A DNA stretch of 64,000 nucleotides from Devosia nitrariae (GTDB lineage: Bacteria > Pseudomonadota > Alphaproteobacteria > Rhizobiales > Devosiaceae). The notes under the pieces are model-generated. The model did not search any database and was not told the DNA's origin. It saw only the letters and a program-made list of their open reading frames with translations. A program made the position numbers and the translations under genes. The DNA is taken from contig NZ_BSNS01000023.1 of assembly GCF_030160115.1 (NCBI RefSeq), forward strand, positions 1 to 64,000, given 5' to 3'. Shown piece by piece: positions 7,430-15,968 of the stretch (positions are counted from its first letter, which is position 1; each line of letters starts with the position of its first letter).

Positions 7430-8092
7430 ATGAGCAAGACTCCTCGCATCAGCACCACTGGCCTGCGCCAATTCTTAAATGTTGAGCAGCAGCGCAACTG
7501 GATGGAAGGCAACACGGACCTGCCTGACGCCGACGAGCGCTCGCAATCCATGGAACTGCGGTTCAAGTACATGCCGCGAGTCCAGAAGCTGCTTGCTCGC
7601 CCGCAGGCACAAGACGTTCTGAAGATTCTTCGGCATTACGGCCGAAACTGCATCCCCATGCCACGCAGGACCGAGCGTCAGTACTGGTCGGTGTCTTGTC
7701 TGCCGTCGACGTCCGATAAGCCGCTCGTCCGCGTCAATACGAGCTGGATGGAGCTTTTCACGATCTATGCGGACGGCGAGGGTATCCGCGCGAGAGTCAT
7801 CGTGCACCTTTCGGATTTCACCGCGGACCGTTCAACCGAGCAGGGCCAGGTGGATGAGGTCCTGCTCGAGCACTGCGTCGCGACGCCAGAAGACGTCAGC
7901 TATTTCTTCCCACGCGGCGAGGACATATTCGGCATCAATGTGCGTGGCTCCGCCTCGATCCACACATTCCTCGCAGCCCCCCACGTGCTGCGCGCCATTC
8001 GAAGATTCAATCTGACGCACATGAACCGGGGGCGGAACGCCTACCAGGCGAGCCACTGCTACGGCGTCGCCGATGTCATGGTGGGAGGTTGA
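7430..8092 (+). CDS. hypothetical protein
   Basis: A 220-residue soluble protein I do not recognise. It has no signal peptide or membrane helix. Notable segments are RTERQYWSVSCLPSTSDKPL, VNTSWMELFTIY and HVLRAIRRFNLTHMNRGRNA. The coding frame is clean and its base use matches its neighbours. It follows the DUF1127 gene by 82 bp and precedes the SnoaL-like pair, all on the plus strand behind the TetR-controlled promoter. It and DUF1127 are absent from the second copy of the module at 45 kb, which suggests they were inserted here. Confidence 0.6.
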   Translation: MSKTPRISTTGLRQFLNVEQQRNWMEGNTDLPDADERSQSMELRFKYMPRVQKLLARPQAQDVLKILRHYGRNCIPMPRRTERQYWSVSCLPSTSDKPLVRVNTSWMELFTIYADGEGIRARVIVHLSDFTADRSTEQGQVDEVLLEHCVATPEDVSYFFPRGEDIFGINVRGSASIHTFLAAPHVLRAIRRFNLTHMNRGRNAYQASHCYGVADVMVGG

Positions 8093-8175
8093 CTGGCTGG
8101 GATGCCCGCCGCCTTGGCGAGCTTTGTCGAGATCGGCCCGTCACCGGCTCCGGAAGTCGCCCGAGGCTCGTGGAA

Positions 8176-8188
8176 ACTGACCTGTCTG
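8176..8188 (+). promoter_or_regulatory. leftover TetR half-operator
   Basis: ACTGACCTGTCTG matches the GACCTGTCTG half of the TetR operators at 7034-7042 and 45056-45064. It lies about 20 bases before the SnoaL-like start, exactly where the operator sits in the shorter module at 45 kb. Confidence 0.4.
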
Positions 8189-8206
8189 AAATAGGAGATG
8201 GAAAAA

Positions 8207-8584
8207 ATGCAATCGAACGACACATCTGAAATCGTCCGCCGGTTCAACCGAGCGTTTGAGGAGCACGATCCTGCGCTCCTCGAAGACCTGGTCGCACCGG
8301 ATTGCGTCATGGAGTCGATACAGCCGGCGCCCAACGGCACGCGCTACGAAGGCTCTGCGGTGAACTTGGCGTTCTGGAAAGCAATGGCGGCCGACCGCAT
8401 CAACCGCTTCGAAGTGGAGGACACCTTCGTGATGGGCGACCGCGCGAACGTGCGCTGGCGCTTTCACTTCGGCGACGGCGGCTCCGTCCGCGGCGTCAGC
8501 CTGATGCGAGTCCAGGGCGGCAAGATCGTCGAAGCGCTGGCTTACGCAAAATCACCTGGTGACGCCGCGCCCTTGCCGGAATGA
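8207..8584 (+). CDS. SnoaL-like / NTF2-fold protein
   Basis: A 125-residue NTF2-like protein: TSEIVRRFNRAFEEHDPALL, then DLVAPDCVMESIQPAPNGTR and GKIVEALAYAK, the standard SnoaL-like layout (helix, cone-shaped sheet). Members can be isomerases, cyclases or non-enzymatic ligand binders. The ATG at 8207 is preferred over 8198 because AGGAG (8192-8196) is then well spaced and the paralogue at 45079 begins with the same MQSN. About 60-70 percent of residues match that paralogue by eye. The next gene is another SnoaL-like protein. Confidence 0.82.
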   Translation: MQSNDTSEIVRRFNRAFEEHDPALLEDLVAPDCVMESIQPAPNGTRYEGSAVNLAFWKAMAADRINRFEVEDTFVMGDRANVRWRFHFGDGGSVRGVSLMRVQGGKIVEALAYAKSPGDAAPLPE

Positions 8585-8631
8585 ACCCCGGCACCTGGTA
8601 TCGTAACCAACCGAACTCAAGCAGGTAAGCA

Positions 8632-8994
8632 ATGACTGACGCAAGCAACACTACCCACACGCTCATGCAGCGCTTCCACGACGCGTTTGAGGCGCATCGC
8701 CCCGATGACCTCGATGAGCTGATCGGGGAAGGCTGTGTTCTCGAGAACACGACCCCCGCACCCGATGGCGCACGCTACGAAGGACGTGAGGCATGCCTCA
8801 CGTTCTGGAAGGGAGTCGCATTTAACGCCGACCTCGCATTCGAGCTTGAAGACATCTGGGCCAGCGACGATCGCGGCATCATCCGCTGGCAGCTCCGCTG
8901 GGGCAAGCGCGATGCCGACCGGGTCAGGGGTGTCAACATCATGCGCGTGCGGGACGGAAAGATCGTCGAAGGCATGGGCTACGTGAAGGGATAA
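8632..8994 (+). CDS. SnoaL-like / NTF2-fold protein
   Basis: A 120-residue NTF2-like protein, clearly related to the one 48 bp upstream (LMQRFHDAFEAHRPDDLDEL, GARYEGREACLTFWKG, VRGVNIMRVRDGKIVEGMGY). The pair is probably a tandem duplication followed by divergence. The role is unknown. GTAAGC before the ATG is a weak ribosome binding site, so translation may depend on the upstream gene. A monooxygenase-like gene follows. Confidence 0.8.
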   Translation: MTDASNTTHTLMQRFHDAFEAHRPDDLDELIGEGCVLENTTPAPDGARYEGREACLTFWKGVAFNADLAFELEDIWASDDRGIIRWQLRWGKRDADRVRGVNIMRVRDGKIVEGMGYVKG

Positions 8995-9071
8995 CCCGCC
9001 GCAAGGCATATCCTTGCGGCAAGCTGCCTGCGGGAGTGCTGACCTGGCACCACTCAAAAAGGAGAAGTACA

Positions 9072-9356
9072 ATGATCATCATCGCTGGTTACTCGCTTGC
9101 AAAGAGCGTCGAAGACCGGGACGCCGCGGTCGCGGCGTTCGCAGAAATGGTCGGACGGGCAAGGACGCAGGACGGATGCATCGACATGGCGATCACGGCG
9201 GACTCGCTCGACCCGACGCGCAGCAACATTATCGAGATTTGGCGCGACGAACAGGCATGGAAAGCTTGGCGAAAAGTGGCGAAGGGGCCCAGGTCACGGG
9301 CGCAAGAGAGCCATGTTTCGCTCTATCGGAGCGATAGGGTCGAGAAGCTGGCTTAA
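9072..9356 (+). CDS. antibiotic biosynthesis monooxygenase (ABM) domain protein
   Basis: A 94-residue dimeric alpha-beta barrel protein. Landmarks are MIIIAGYSLAKSVEDRDAAV, AEMVGRARTQDGCIDMAITA and NIIEIWRDEQAWKAWRKVA. These small ABM proteins act on quinones, haem or electrophiles, or have no known enzyme activity. GGAG precedes the ATG by 7 bases. It ends the TetR-controlled cluster. A close paralogue lies at 45505-45789 and a truncated third copy at 46314-46469. Confidence 0.82.
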   Translation: MIIIAGYSLAKSVEDRDAAVAAFAEMVGRARTQDGCIDMAITADSLDPTRSNIIEIWRDEQAWKAWRKVAKGPRSRAQESHVSLYRSDRVEKLA

Positions 9357-9838
9357 GCCGCGCACGGCGCATCGATCGTTCAGGTGAGCCGCTTGCGAAG
9401 CGTTCGTCATTCTCAACGAACGCGGCCCGAAATACCAGTTGCCCGGCTCGGAAGGCCACGTGAATGCTCCTCTCGGCCGTGAGTCCGTGCTGGAGTGGCG
9501 GCGACCTTCTTCTTTGACACAAAGAGGCCGCTTTTCAAAAGATTCTTAACTCGCGCACTCTTACTGTCCTGCCGTCGGTCGGCTTGCGGCCGATCAAGAA
9601 TCAGCCTCTCTCGACTGTTGCGGTTCTCAGCAGAACCCGCGGATATTCCTGACAGGTCCCACCAACGATTTGGGAGCGTGCTCCCATCCTCCGCTGCGTC
9701 GATGTCAGGCATATCCGGAACCTCACAGAACTCCTCGGCCAACAAGGGCGACCTTGTGGGGGAGCAGTTGTGCGTGGGCTCGCGGATGGCAACGGCCACG
9801 GCGCAAGTCTTTTAGGCCCCTGAGGAGAAGCTGACGCA
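9357..9838. other. 482-bp gap without a clear gene
   Basis: Short open frames exist on both strands, but none has a recognisable domain, a good ribosome binding site or consistent codon use. The promoter of the chemoreceptor gene must lie in the right half. I could not pick a convincing one. Confidence 0.4.
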
Positions 9839-11986
9839 ATGAACATGTCGACCATCAGAGCGCGCACGATACTTGCCGGCGGCTGCGTACTCGCCGCGCT
9901 CGGGCTCATAACCTTCTCAGGATTTCAAACCCGCAGCGCCGCCGGGGCGGTCAAGGCCGCCTATGAAAGCCAGACCTATTCTCTGGAGCTTGCGCAGGAG
10001 CTGCTGTCGGATACGCAGAACCTGACACGATATGCCCGCACCTATGCGTCCACAGCCGATCCGTTCTACGAGGAACAGTATAATCGTATCTTGGCGATTC
10101 GGTCGGGCGAGGCGCCGCGACCAGAGGAATTTCAGCGCATCTACTGGTCGTTCTACGACGCTGAACGCCGCCCTCCACGCCCAGACACCGCGACCACGGT
10201 GCCGTTGCAGGAGCTGATGCGACAAGCCGGATTCACGAAAGCCGAGTTCGACCTTCTTGCCAGGTCGCAGTCGCTCTCAAACGAACTGGTTGCGCTCGAG
10301 GTTAAGGCAATGAACGCCGTAAAGGGCATTTTCGCCGACAATCAGGGCAACTATACGGTTCACAGGGAGCCTGATCTCCAGCTTGCAACGCAGCTACTCA
10401 ACTCGCCCGAGTATCACGGCTATGCGGCTGATATTCAGGAACCCCTGGACGAGTTCAACGTCCAGTTGGCGGCGCGCACCCAGAACGCCATCGAGCAGGC
10501 TGAAGCCGGCCAGACTTTTGCCCTCACCATGCTTATCGGCTGCACGATGCTCACGATTATGGTGTGCGGGGCGTTCGGCCTCTATCTGGCGCGCAGCGTC
10601 TTGGCACCGATGGGCCGCCTGACTGCAGTGATGGGTAAGCTCACTCAGGGCGACCACGACATCACCGTGGAGGGCAAAGACCGGAGCGACGAACTCGGTT
10701 CGATGGCTAAGGCAGTCGAGGTGTTCCGCGAGAATGGCATTCGTATCGCCGCACTTGGCGAGGAAGAGGCCGAACGCACCCGCACAGCGGCCAAGCGGGC
10801 GCAGATGATGCAGGACTTCCAGAACGCCTTCGACAGCGTCGTCGAAGCGACCAACAACGGCGATTTCTCGAAGCGCATCGACGCAAGCTTCAACGACCAG
10901 GACATCGACCGCATCTCCACCAACTTTAACGCGATGCTGGAGACAGTGAACGCAGGCCTGGACGAGGCCGGCGATGTTCTGGCCGGGCTGGCCAAGGCGG
11001 ATCTGACCCTGCGCATGAAGGGCAACTACCGCGGTGCCTTCGCCGAACTCAAGCAGGACACCAATGCCGTGGCCGAGAAGCTGAACGAAGTGGTTTCGCA
11101 ATTGCGGCATACCTCCAGCGCCTTGCGCTCGGCAACCGGGGAAATCCTTGCCGGTTCGAACGATCTCAGCGAACGCACGACCAAGCAAGCCGCGGCGATC
11201 GAAGAGACCTCCGCTGCAATGGACCAGTTGTCCTCAACTGTCGTCGACAATGCCAAGAAGGCAGAGGAAGCCTCCGAGCGCTCCGAAGCGGCAACTCGGC
11301 TGGCCAATGAAGGCGGCGAAGTGATGGATCGCGCGACTGGTGCTATGGAGCGGATCACGGCCTCGAGCGCCAAGATCTCCAACATCATCGGCATGATCGA
11401 CGACATCGCCTTCCAGACCAATCTTCTGGCGCTGAACGCGTCGGTGGAAGCGGCACGAGCTGGAGAGGCCGGCAAGGGTTTTGCCGTGGTAGCGGTGGAA
11501 GTTCGGCGCCTGGCGCAATCGGCGGCCGAGGCCTCTTCGGAGGTGAAGGTGCTGATCGAGCAGAGCTCCCAGGAAGTTGATACCGGCTCCAAGTTCGTGG
11601 CGGAGGCTGCCAGCAAGCTCGCATCCATCCTGGGTGCGGTGCAGGACAACTCGGTGCTGATGAAGGCCATCTCGACGGGCAGCCGCGAGCAATCCTCGGC
11701 CATTGCCGAAGTCAGCACTGCAGTCCGGCAAATGGATGAGATGACCCAGCACAATGCAGCGCTGGTTGAAGAAACCAACGCCGCCATCGAACAGACAGAG
11801 GCGCAGGCCGTCGATCTGGACAGGATCATCGCGGTGTTCAAGACGGCTGAGAACACAGGTCAGCAGTCGTTCCAGGGCGCTGCCGAGCGCTCTCCGATCA
11901 AGAAGCTGCAGCAGAAGGCCAAAGCTGCGGTGAGTTATCTGAGCAACGGCAATGCCGCCGTCTCTACGGATTGGGACGAGTTCTGA
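9839..11986 (+). CDS. methyl-accepting chemotaxis protein
   Basis: A 715-residue transmembrane chemoreceptor. TM1 is at about residues 10-28, with a periplasmic helical sensor domain at 30-225. TM2 is at 226-250 (ALTMLIGCTMLTIMVCGAFG), followed by a HAMP domain to about 302. After a second HAMP-like linker comes the signalling domain, whose conserved hairpin tip is near 515-550 (DDIAFQTNLLALNASVEAAR). The protein ends STDWDEF, close to the NWETF-type pentapeptide that tethers CheR/CheB. The ligand is unknown. It is a single gene with no che genes nearby, so it must signal to a cluster elsewhere. Confidence 0.93.
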   Translation: MNMSTIRARTILAGGCVLAALGLITFSGFQTRSAAGAVKAAYESQTYSLELAQELLSDTQNLTRYARTYASTADPFYEEQYNRILAIRSGEAPRPEEFQRIYWSFYDAERRPPRPDTATTVPLQELMRQAGFTKAEFDLLARSQSLSNELVALEVKAMNAVKGIFADNQGNYTVHREPDLQLATQLLNSPEYHGYAADIQEPLDEFNVQLAARTQNAIEQAEAGQTFALTMLIGCTMLTIMVCGAFGLYLARSVLAPMGRLTAVMGKLTQGDHDITVEGKDRSDELGSMAKAVEVFRENGIRIAALGEEEAERTRTAAKRAQMMQDFQNAFDSVVEATNNGDFSKRIDASFNDQDIDRISTNFNAMLETVNAGLDEAGDVLAGLAKADLTLRMKGNYRGAFAELKQDTNAVAEKLNEVVSQLRHTSSALRSATGEILAGSNDLSERTTKQAAAIEETSAAMDQLSSTVVDNAKKAEEASERSEAATRLANEGGEVMDRATGAMERITASSAKISNIIGMIDDIAFQTNLLALNASVEAARAGEAGKGFAVVAVEVRRLAQSAAEASSEVKVLIEQSSQEVDTGSKFVAEAASKLASILGAVQDNSVLMKAISTGSREQSSAIAEVSTAVRQMDEMTQHNAALVEETNAAIEQTEAQAVDLDRIIAVFKTAENTGQQSFQGAAERSPIKKLQQKAKAAVSYLSNGNAAVSTDWDEF

Positions 11987-12005
11987 TAGGCTTGCTGTCA
12001 TCGGA

Positions 12006-12041
12006 ACCGCCGCCGACGACGACCGTCCGGTCTGCGGCGGT
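12006..12041. terminator. possible bidirectional terminator hairpin
   Basis: ACCGCCGC (12006-12013) pairs with GCGGCGGT (12034-12041), with an inner GACCG-TC-CGGTC stem. It sits between the convergent chemoreceptor and regulator genes. There is no T-run, so Rho-independent action is uncertain. Confidence 0.35.
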
Positions 12042-12085
12042 GGCCGGTAACGGTGAGGATGGGAAGGGTAAGCGCGAGGGTCGTG

Positions 12086-14536
12086 CTACATCGCTGCCAA
12101 CTGCCGCGCATCCTCGAGGTCGAGATTGGCGCCCTGTTCGCGCAACCGACGGTACTCGCCCTCACCTAGCGCCTCGGCCAGTCGCTCGCGCAGCCGGTCA
12201 CGCTGGATCTGTTCGGTCGCCTGCCTGCCGTCGGGCCAGGCTTCGACGCGCTTGTCGACGATGCCGAGCAGCAACGACGCGCTGATGTGGTCGCCCCGCC
12301 AGTAGTGGCACTCTGCGGCGTTCTGCAGAACGCACAGGTGCCAGTAACTGCCGTCGGGCCACATAACGGGCGCCGATTCCAGATGCGCCCTTTCGGCCTC
12401 CTCGATCTCGCCGACCCAGAACAGATAAGCAGCGATGTTGCCGAGTTGATTGGAGAGGTGGAACCGCGTGGCATACTGGCGCACGTCCGGCAGCACCGAC
12501 TGCGCCAGTTCAAGCGCAAGCCGCGTGTCGCCTTCCTTGTGAACGATCTCGGTAAAATTCATCAGGGAGCGGAAGCGTCCGCGCAAATTGCCGGTTTCGA
12601 TATGCATGGCGGATCCGGCCTGACAGCGGGCAAGGCCCGCTTCACGATCGCCGCTGAGCCACATATGTGTCCCCAGCGCGACCAGGGCCCACGCCTTGGT
12701 CTTGGAGACCGGCATGCGGTGCAGCACGTCGCCCAGTTCCTTCACGAGCGGCAATGCCTCGCTGCGATCGCGCGAGAAGGTCGTGATCCAGGTCAGCATC
12801 ACCAGTGCTTCGAAGTAGCGCAGGCCCCGATCGTTGTCGCGCAGCCAGCCCAACGCGCTTTCGATTCCCTGCCGGCCCTTGATATCGGCGGCGTTGACCC
12901 TCGCCACCTCGGCCAGCGCCAACCCAAGTCGCGCCTGCGCCTGGGCGCTGGCGTCCGGTGCGGAGGGAAGAGCAGATTCTATGGTCGCCAGCCCTTCGGC
13001 ACCCAACTGCTCTTGAAGGAAGAAGCGCGTCGTTTCGGCGACGAGCTCGACATACCCCGCGCTGTTCGGCTTGGCTTTGGTCCACGCGAGAGCCGCACGC
13101 AGGTTGTCGCCATCCGGCCTGAATGTGGCTTCCCAGATCGTATCGGGCATCGTCTCCCATAGCTCGATGCTCGAGGCAAACAGCCGTGTCACGAACGCCG
13201 CATGGCGGTCGCGTGCCAGGCTTTCCTCTCCGGCAGCCGCGAGTTCCTGCAGCGCGAAGCGGCGGGTGCTGTCGAGCAGGCGATAGCGTCCGCGATTGGC
13301 AGTGTCGCGGGCAACCAGCGAGCGACGAACGAGTTCGCCAATGTGCGCCTCGGCGCTCTCCCCGGCCACGGCGAGGGCACCGGCGAGCGAAAACGAGCCG
13401 TTGAAGACGCCAAGGGCACGGAGTGTTCCCCGCACGTCTTCGGGCAGCAAATCGTAGCTCCAGCGCAGCGAGGCGAGCAGCGATCGGTGCCGCGGCAGAG
13501 TTGTATTCCAGTCGGCTTCGAGTCCCGCCAACTGCCGCTCGATCTGCTCGTCCACCGCCTCCAGCCCGATCGTTGAAGCGCCGGCAGCGGCCATCTTGAG
13601 GGCGAGGGCTACGCCGTCGAGGCGACGGCAAAGCCGCTGAATGACGGGGTAGTCGTCGCGAGACAGGGTCTCCCCCGACATTTCGATGCAGTGGCGCAGA
13701 AACTGTCCCGCTGCCGGCAATCCTTCGTCCGCCCCGTCGGCCAAGGCGAACGGCAGCAACTTGAAGATGCGCTCGCCGGCAACACCCAGCGGAACCTGGC
13801 TCGTGGCCAACACCCGCAGCGCTGGGACCTCGGCGAGCAGCTTTGCGATGATTTGCGCGGCCTCGGCCTGGACATGCTCGCAATTGTCGAACAGCAGGAC
13901 CGCTTGGGCACGGCGCAGGTGCTCTGCGACAAGCTGCAATACCTGTGTTTCGCTGCGATAGGGAATGGCGAGCGTCTGGATCAGCGCACTGTCGATGAAC
14001 GCCCCGCTGTCGAGGGACGCGAGATCGATCAGCCAGACACCGCCCGCCGCCTCGCGGCTGGTCGCCACCGCCGTAGCGACGGTCGTCTTGCCGACGCCGC
14101 CGGATCCGACGATGCTCACCAGTCGGTGCTGCTCCAAAAGACGCGCGATCGCGCTCGCCTCGGCCTCGCGCTCGATACAATCGCCCAGATAGCGTTCGAT
14201 GTTGCCACTATTGTGCTCAGGGGCCGGCTCCGGCACGCCCGGCGCATGCGGCCGCGGGCCGACATACTTGTAGCCGCGCCCGTGGACGGTTGTGATGTAA
14301 CCGGTGCCGAGCGCCTTGCGCAGCGCCGACATGTGGACCTGGAGCGTGTTGTCTTCGACGATCATGCCGGGCCACGCCGCCGCAAACAGCGCATCCTTGT
14401 CGAGCAACCCTTCCGGCTCATCCAGCAGCGCGCGCAGCAAATCGAACGCCCGCGCCGAGAGAGCGACGTGTCCCGCCGGCCCGATCAGTTCGCGCTCGCG
14501 TATCTTCAGCCGGTAATCGCCAAAAACGAGTTCCAT
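12086..14536 (-). CDS. winged-helix regulator with NB-ARC-type ATPase
   Basis: An 816-residue regulator. Residues 1-95 form an OmpR/PhoB-type winged helix (LSARAFDLLRALLDEPEGLL, then ITTVHGRGYKYVG). An AAA/NB-ARC ATPase follows, with Walker A GSGGVGKT at about 144-151, Walker B VLLFDNCEHV at about 213-222 and sensor LATSQVPL near 243-250. The C-terminal 350 residues are helical and TPR-like. Similar proteins (the AfsR/SARP and LuxR-like STAND regulators) switch on ATP binding. It is divergent from the DUF1127/ABM pair at 14648, a plausible target. There is no membrane segment. Confidence 0.85.
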   Translation of the reverse strand: MELVFGDYRLKIRERELIGPAGHVALSARAFDLLRALLDEPEGLLDKDALFAAAWPGMIVEDNTLQVHMSALRKALGTGYITTVHGRGYKYVGPRPHAPGVPEPAPEHNSGNIERYLGDCIEREAEASAIARLLEQHRLVSIVGSGGVGKTTVATAVATSREAAGGVWLIDLASLDSGAFIDSALIQTLAIPYRSETQVLQLVAEHLRRAQAVLLFDNCEHVQAEAAQIIAKLLAEVPALRVLATSQVPLGVAGERIFKLLPFALADGADEGLPAAGQFLRHCIEMSGETLSRDDYPVIQRLCRRLDGVALALKMAAAGASTIGLEAVDEQIERQLAGLEADWNTTLPRHRSLLASLRWSYDLLPEDVRGTLRALGVFNGSFSLAGALAVAGESAEAHIGELVRRSLVARDTANRGRYRLLDSTRRFALQELAAAGEESLARDRHAAFVTRLFASSIELWETMPDTIWEATFRPDGDNLRAALAWTKAKPNSAGYVELVAETTRFFLQEQLGAEGLATIESALPSAPDASAQAQARLGLALAEVARVNAADIKGRQGIESALGWLRDNDRGLRYFEALVMLTWITTFSRDRSEALPLVKELGDVLHRMPVSKTKAWALVALGTHMWLSGDREAGLARCQAGSAMHIETGNLRGRFRSLMNFTEIVHKEGDTRLALELAQSVLPDVRQYATRFHLSNQLGNIAAYLFWVGEIEEAERAHLESAPVMWPDGSYWHLCVLQNAAECHYWRGDHISASLLLGIVDKRVEAWPDGRQATEQIQRDRLRERLAEALGEGEYRRLREQGANLDLEDARQLAAM

Positions 14537-14647
14537 GAAACGCCTTATAGCCGCTCCGGCGGTTTTTCAGAATTCTTCAGGATTGCGCCAAGGACCTGAA
14601 GCGCCTCGCGGTCGCATGCTCCTCCAGTCAGGTCGAGGAGACACAAA

Positions 14648-14839
14648 ATGCTTTATCGCCAACGCCGCTCTTCCGCTGCCTCTATTCTCCGAGCCGTGCT
14701 CGCCCGCCTCGTTGGGCTTGTCGCCGAACTCCACCGAACCGGAACAGACACGGCCTATCTCGACCGTCTCAGTGACCATTCGCTGCGTGACATCGGCGTC
14801 CGCCGGATCGCAACCCGTGACGACATTGTCTACCGCTGA
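14648..14839 (+). CDS. DUF1127 small protein
   Basis: A 63-residue basic protein with the full DUF1127 signature at its C-terminus (YLDRLSDHSLRDIGVRR). Such proteins are abundant in Hyphomicrobiales, often upstream of a stress-response gene. GAGGAG lies 10 bases before the ATG. It is divergent from the STAND-type regulator and 69 bp upstream of the monooxygenase-like gene, so it is probably the first gene of a short regulated unit. Confidence 0.8.
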   Translation: MLYRQRRSSAASILRAVLARLVGLVAELHRTGTDTAYLDRLSDHSLRDIGVRRIATRDDIVYR

Positions 14840-14908
14840 CGGGCGGCGCTCCGAACCATCAATCTCGAGCTTGGCCGGTAGGGCCAGCCATTTCAAAGGA
14901 TGACAACC

Positions 14909-15271
14909 ATGGATGAAATCAAGGGTATCGCCCGGGCCAAGATCCGCCCCGGCAAGCTGGAAGAATACAAGCGCCTGTGTGAGGAGGCGATGGAGATCGT
15001 CCGGACCAAGGACACCGGCACGCTCCAGTACGAGATCTTCTTCAACGAAGACGAGAGCGAGGCAATGGTGTTCGAGCGCTATCGCGACATCGACGCTGCG
15101 ATGGAGCATTTTGCCCACATCGGTCACCTGATGGAACCGCTGATGGCGACGGCGACGGTCACCGGCGAGGTGTTGGGCAGGCCCGATCCCAAGATGCAGC
15201 TCGGAGAGGGCGGCCCAAAGCTGTTCACGCCGTGGAGGGTATTCCAGGACCTGAAATCGGCGGCGGAATAA
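14909..15271 (+). CDS. ABM-type monooxygenase / dimeric barrel protein
   Basis: A 120-residue dimeric alpha-beta barrel protein: KGIARAKIRPGKLEEYKRLC, then GTLQYEIFFNEDESEAMVFE and ERYRDIDAAMEHFAHIGHLM. This pattern is typical of putative quinol monooxygenases (YgiN-like). The ATG at 14909 is chosen over 14900 because AAAGGA (14895-14900) then has proper spacing. It is co-directional with the DUF1127 gene. The DUF1127-plus-ABM pairing echoes the TetR cluster at 7.1-9.4 kb. Confidence 0.8.
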   Translation: MDEIKGIARAKIRPGKLEEYKRLCEEAMEIVRTKDTGTLQYEIFFNEDESEAMVFERYRDIDAAMEHFAHIGHLMEPLMATATVTGEVLGRPDPKMQLGEGGPKLFTPWRVFQDLKSAAE

Positions 15272-15968
15272 CCGCCGCCCGGTGTGCGGGTCGGGCTTCC
15301 GGAGCGGGCTTCGATCGGCCGGAAACAGGCTTTCAGAAGCGCCGCATCCCGGCCTGTGCCGAGTCCTGACGATCGCCCCTGCCCACAGCAGGTCAAACTC
15401 GTCACGGGGAGGTCCGACGGCGTTGGTGCGCGGGCCGTCCGGAACGCAGCAAGGATTCCAATATCAATCCATCACGAGAGTGGCAGCAACCGACCCCATT
15501 CCAGCCATCGGTGCTTCGCTCTCATATTGACCGCTTTTGGCCCAGAGCGGACCATCGGCCTACCCGCACACCCTCTGTACGGCGGCGGCCTTCGGGAATG
15601 AGGGGAGCGTTCGCGTGGGTAGACATAGCTGCTCGCGCTCTCGTCGTGGCTGGGTGTCTACCCGCACCTCGCTCGGGTTTTGTATGCCGTGCATGCTCTC
15701 AGAGGCCACCGACACCTCGTGTCGCAGAAGGTAGTCGAGTCCCGGGGTGAGTCCGTGCGCTGGCTGCCCAGTTGACGAGCCCGCGGCAAGGTCCGCGTCA
15801 TCGGAGCCCCCCGTCACGGAGAAGGATCGCAGGCTTGCAGATCGCGTTCGCGCCAACACGCGGCGAGACTCCGGAACTCAGGAGTCGCCGCTCACCGACC
15901 GATGCTGACGTGGCCGATGGGCCTGCGTTCCGAAGCGACCCACGGTCGCGACCTGATCAGTCGACGGG
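15272..15968. other. 697-bp gap with repeat-like pieces, no gene
   Basis: No frame here resembles a protein family. Two pieces are shared with other gaps: the 17-mer GGAACGCAGCAAGGATT (15441-15457, again at 19762-19778) and GACCGCTTTTGGCCCAGAGC near 15530, which resembles the dispersed GCTTTCCACCC-AGAAGCGG motif. This looks like old repeat and decayed DNA between two convergent genes. Confidence 0.4.

Noticed and set aside
9413..9799. 128-codon minus-strand frame before the chemoreceptor
   Set aside because: No conserved motif, no ribosome binding site and odd composition; left as a gap.
12642..14180. 512-codon frame inside the STAND-type regulator
   Set aside because: Same strand, wrong frame, with arginine-rich composition; the 816-residue frame carries Walker motifs.
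15560..15859. 99-codon minus-strand frame in the 15.3-16 kb gap
   Set aside because: Contains no family pattern and overlaps the repeat-like DNA.
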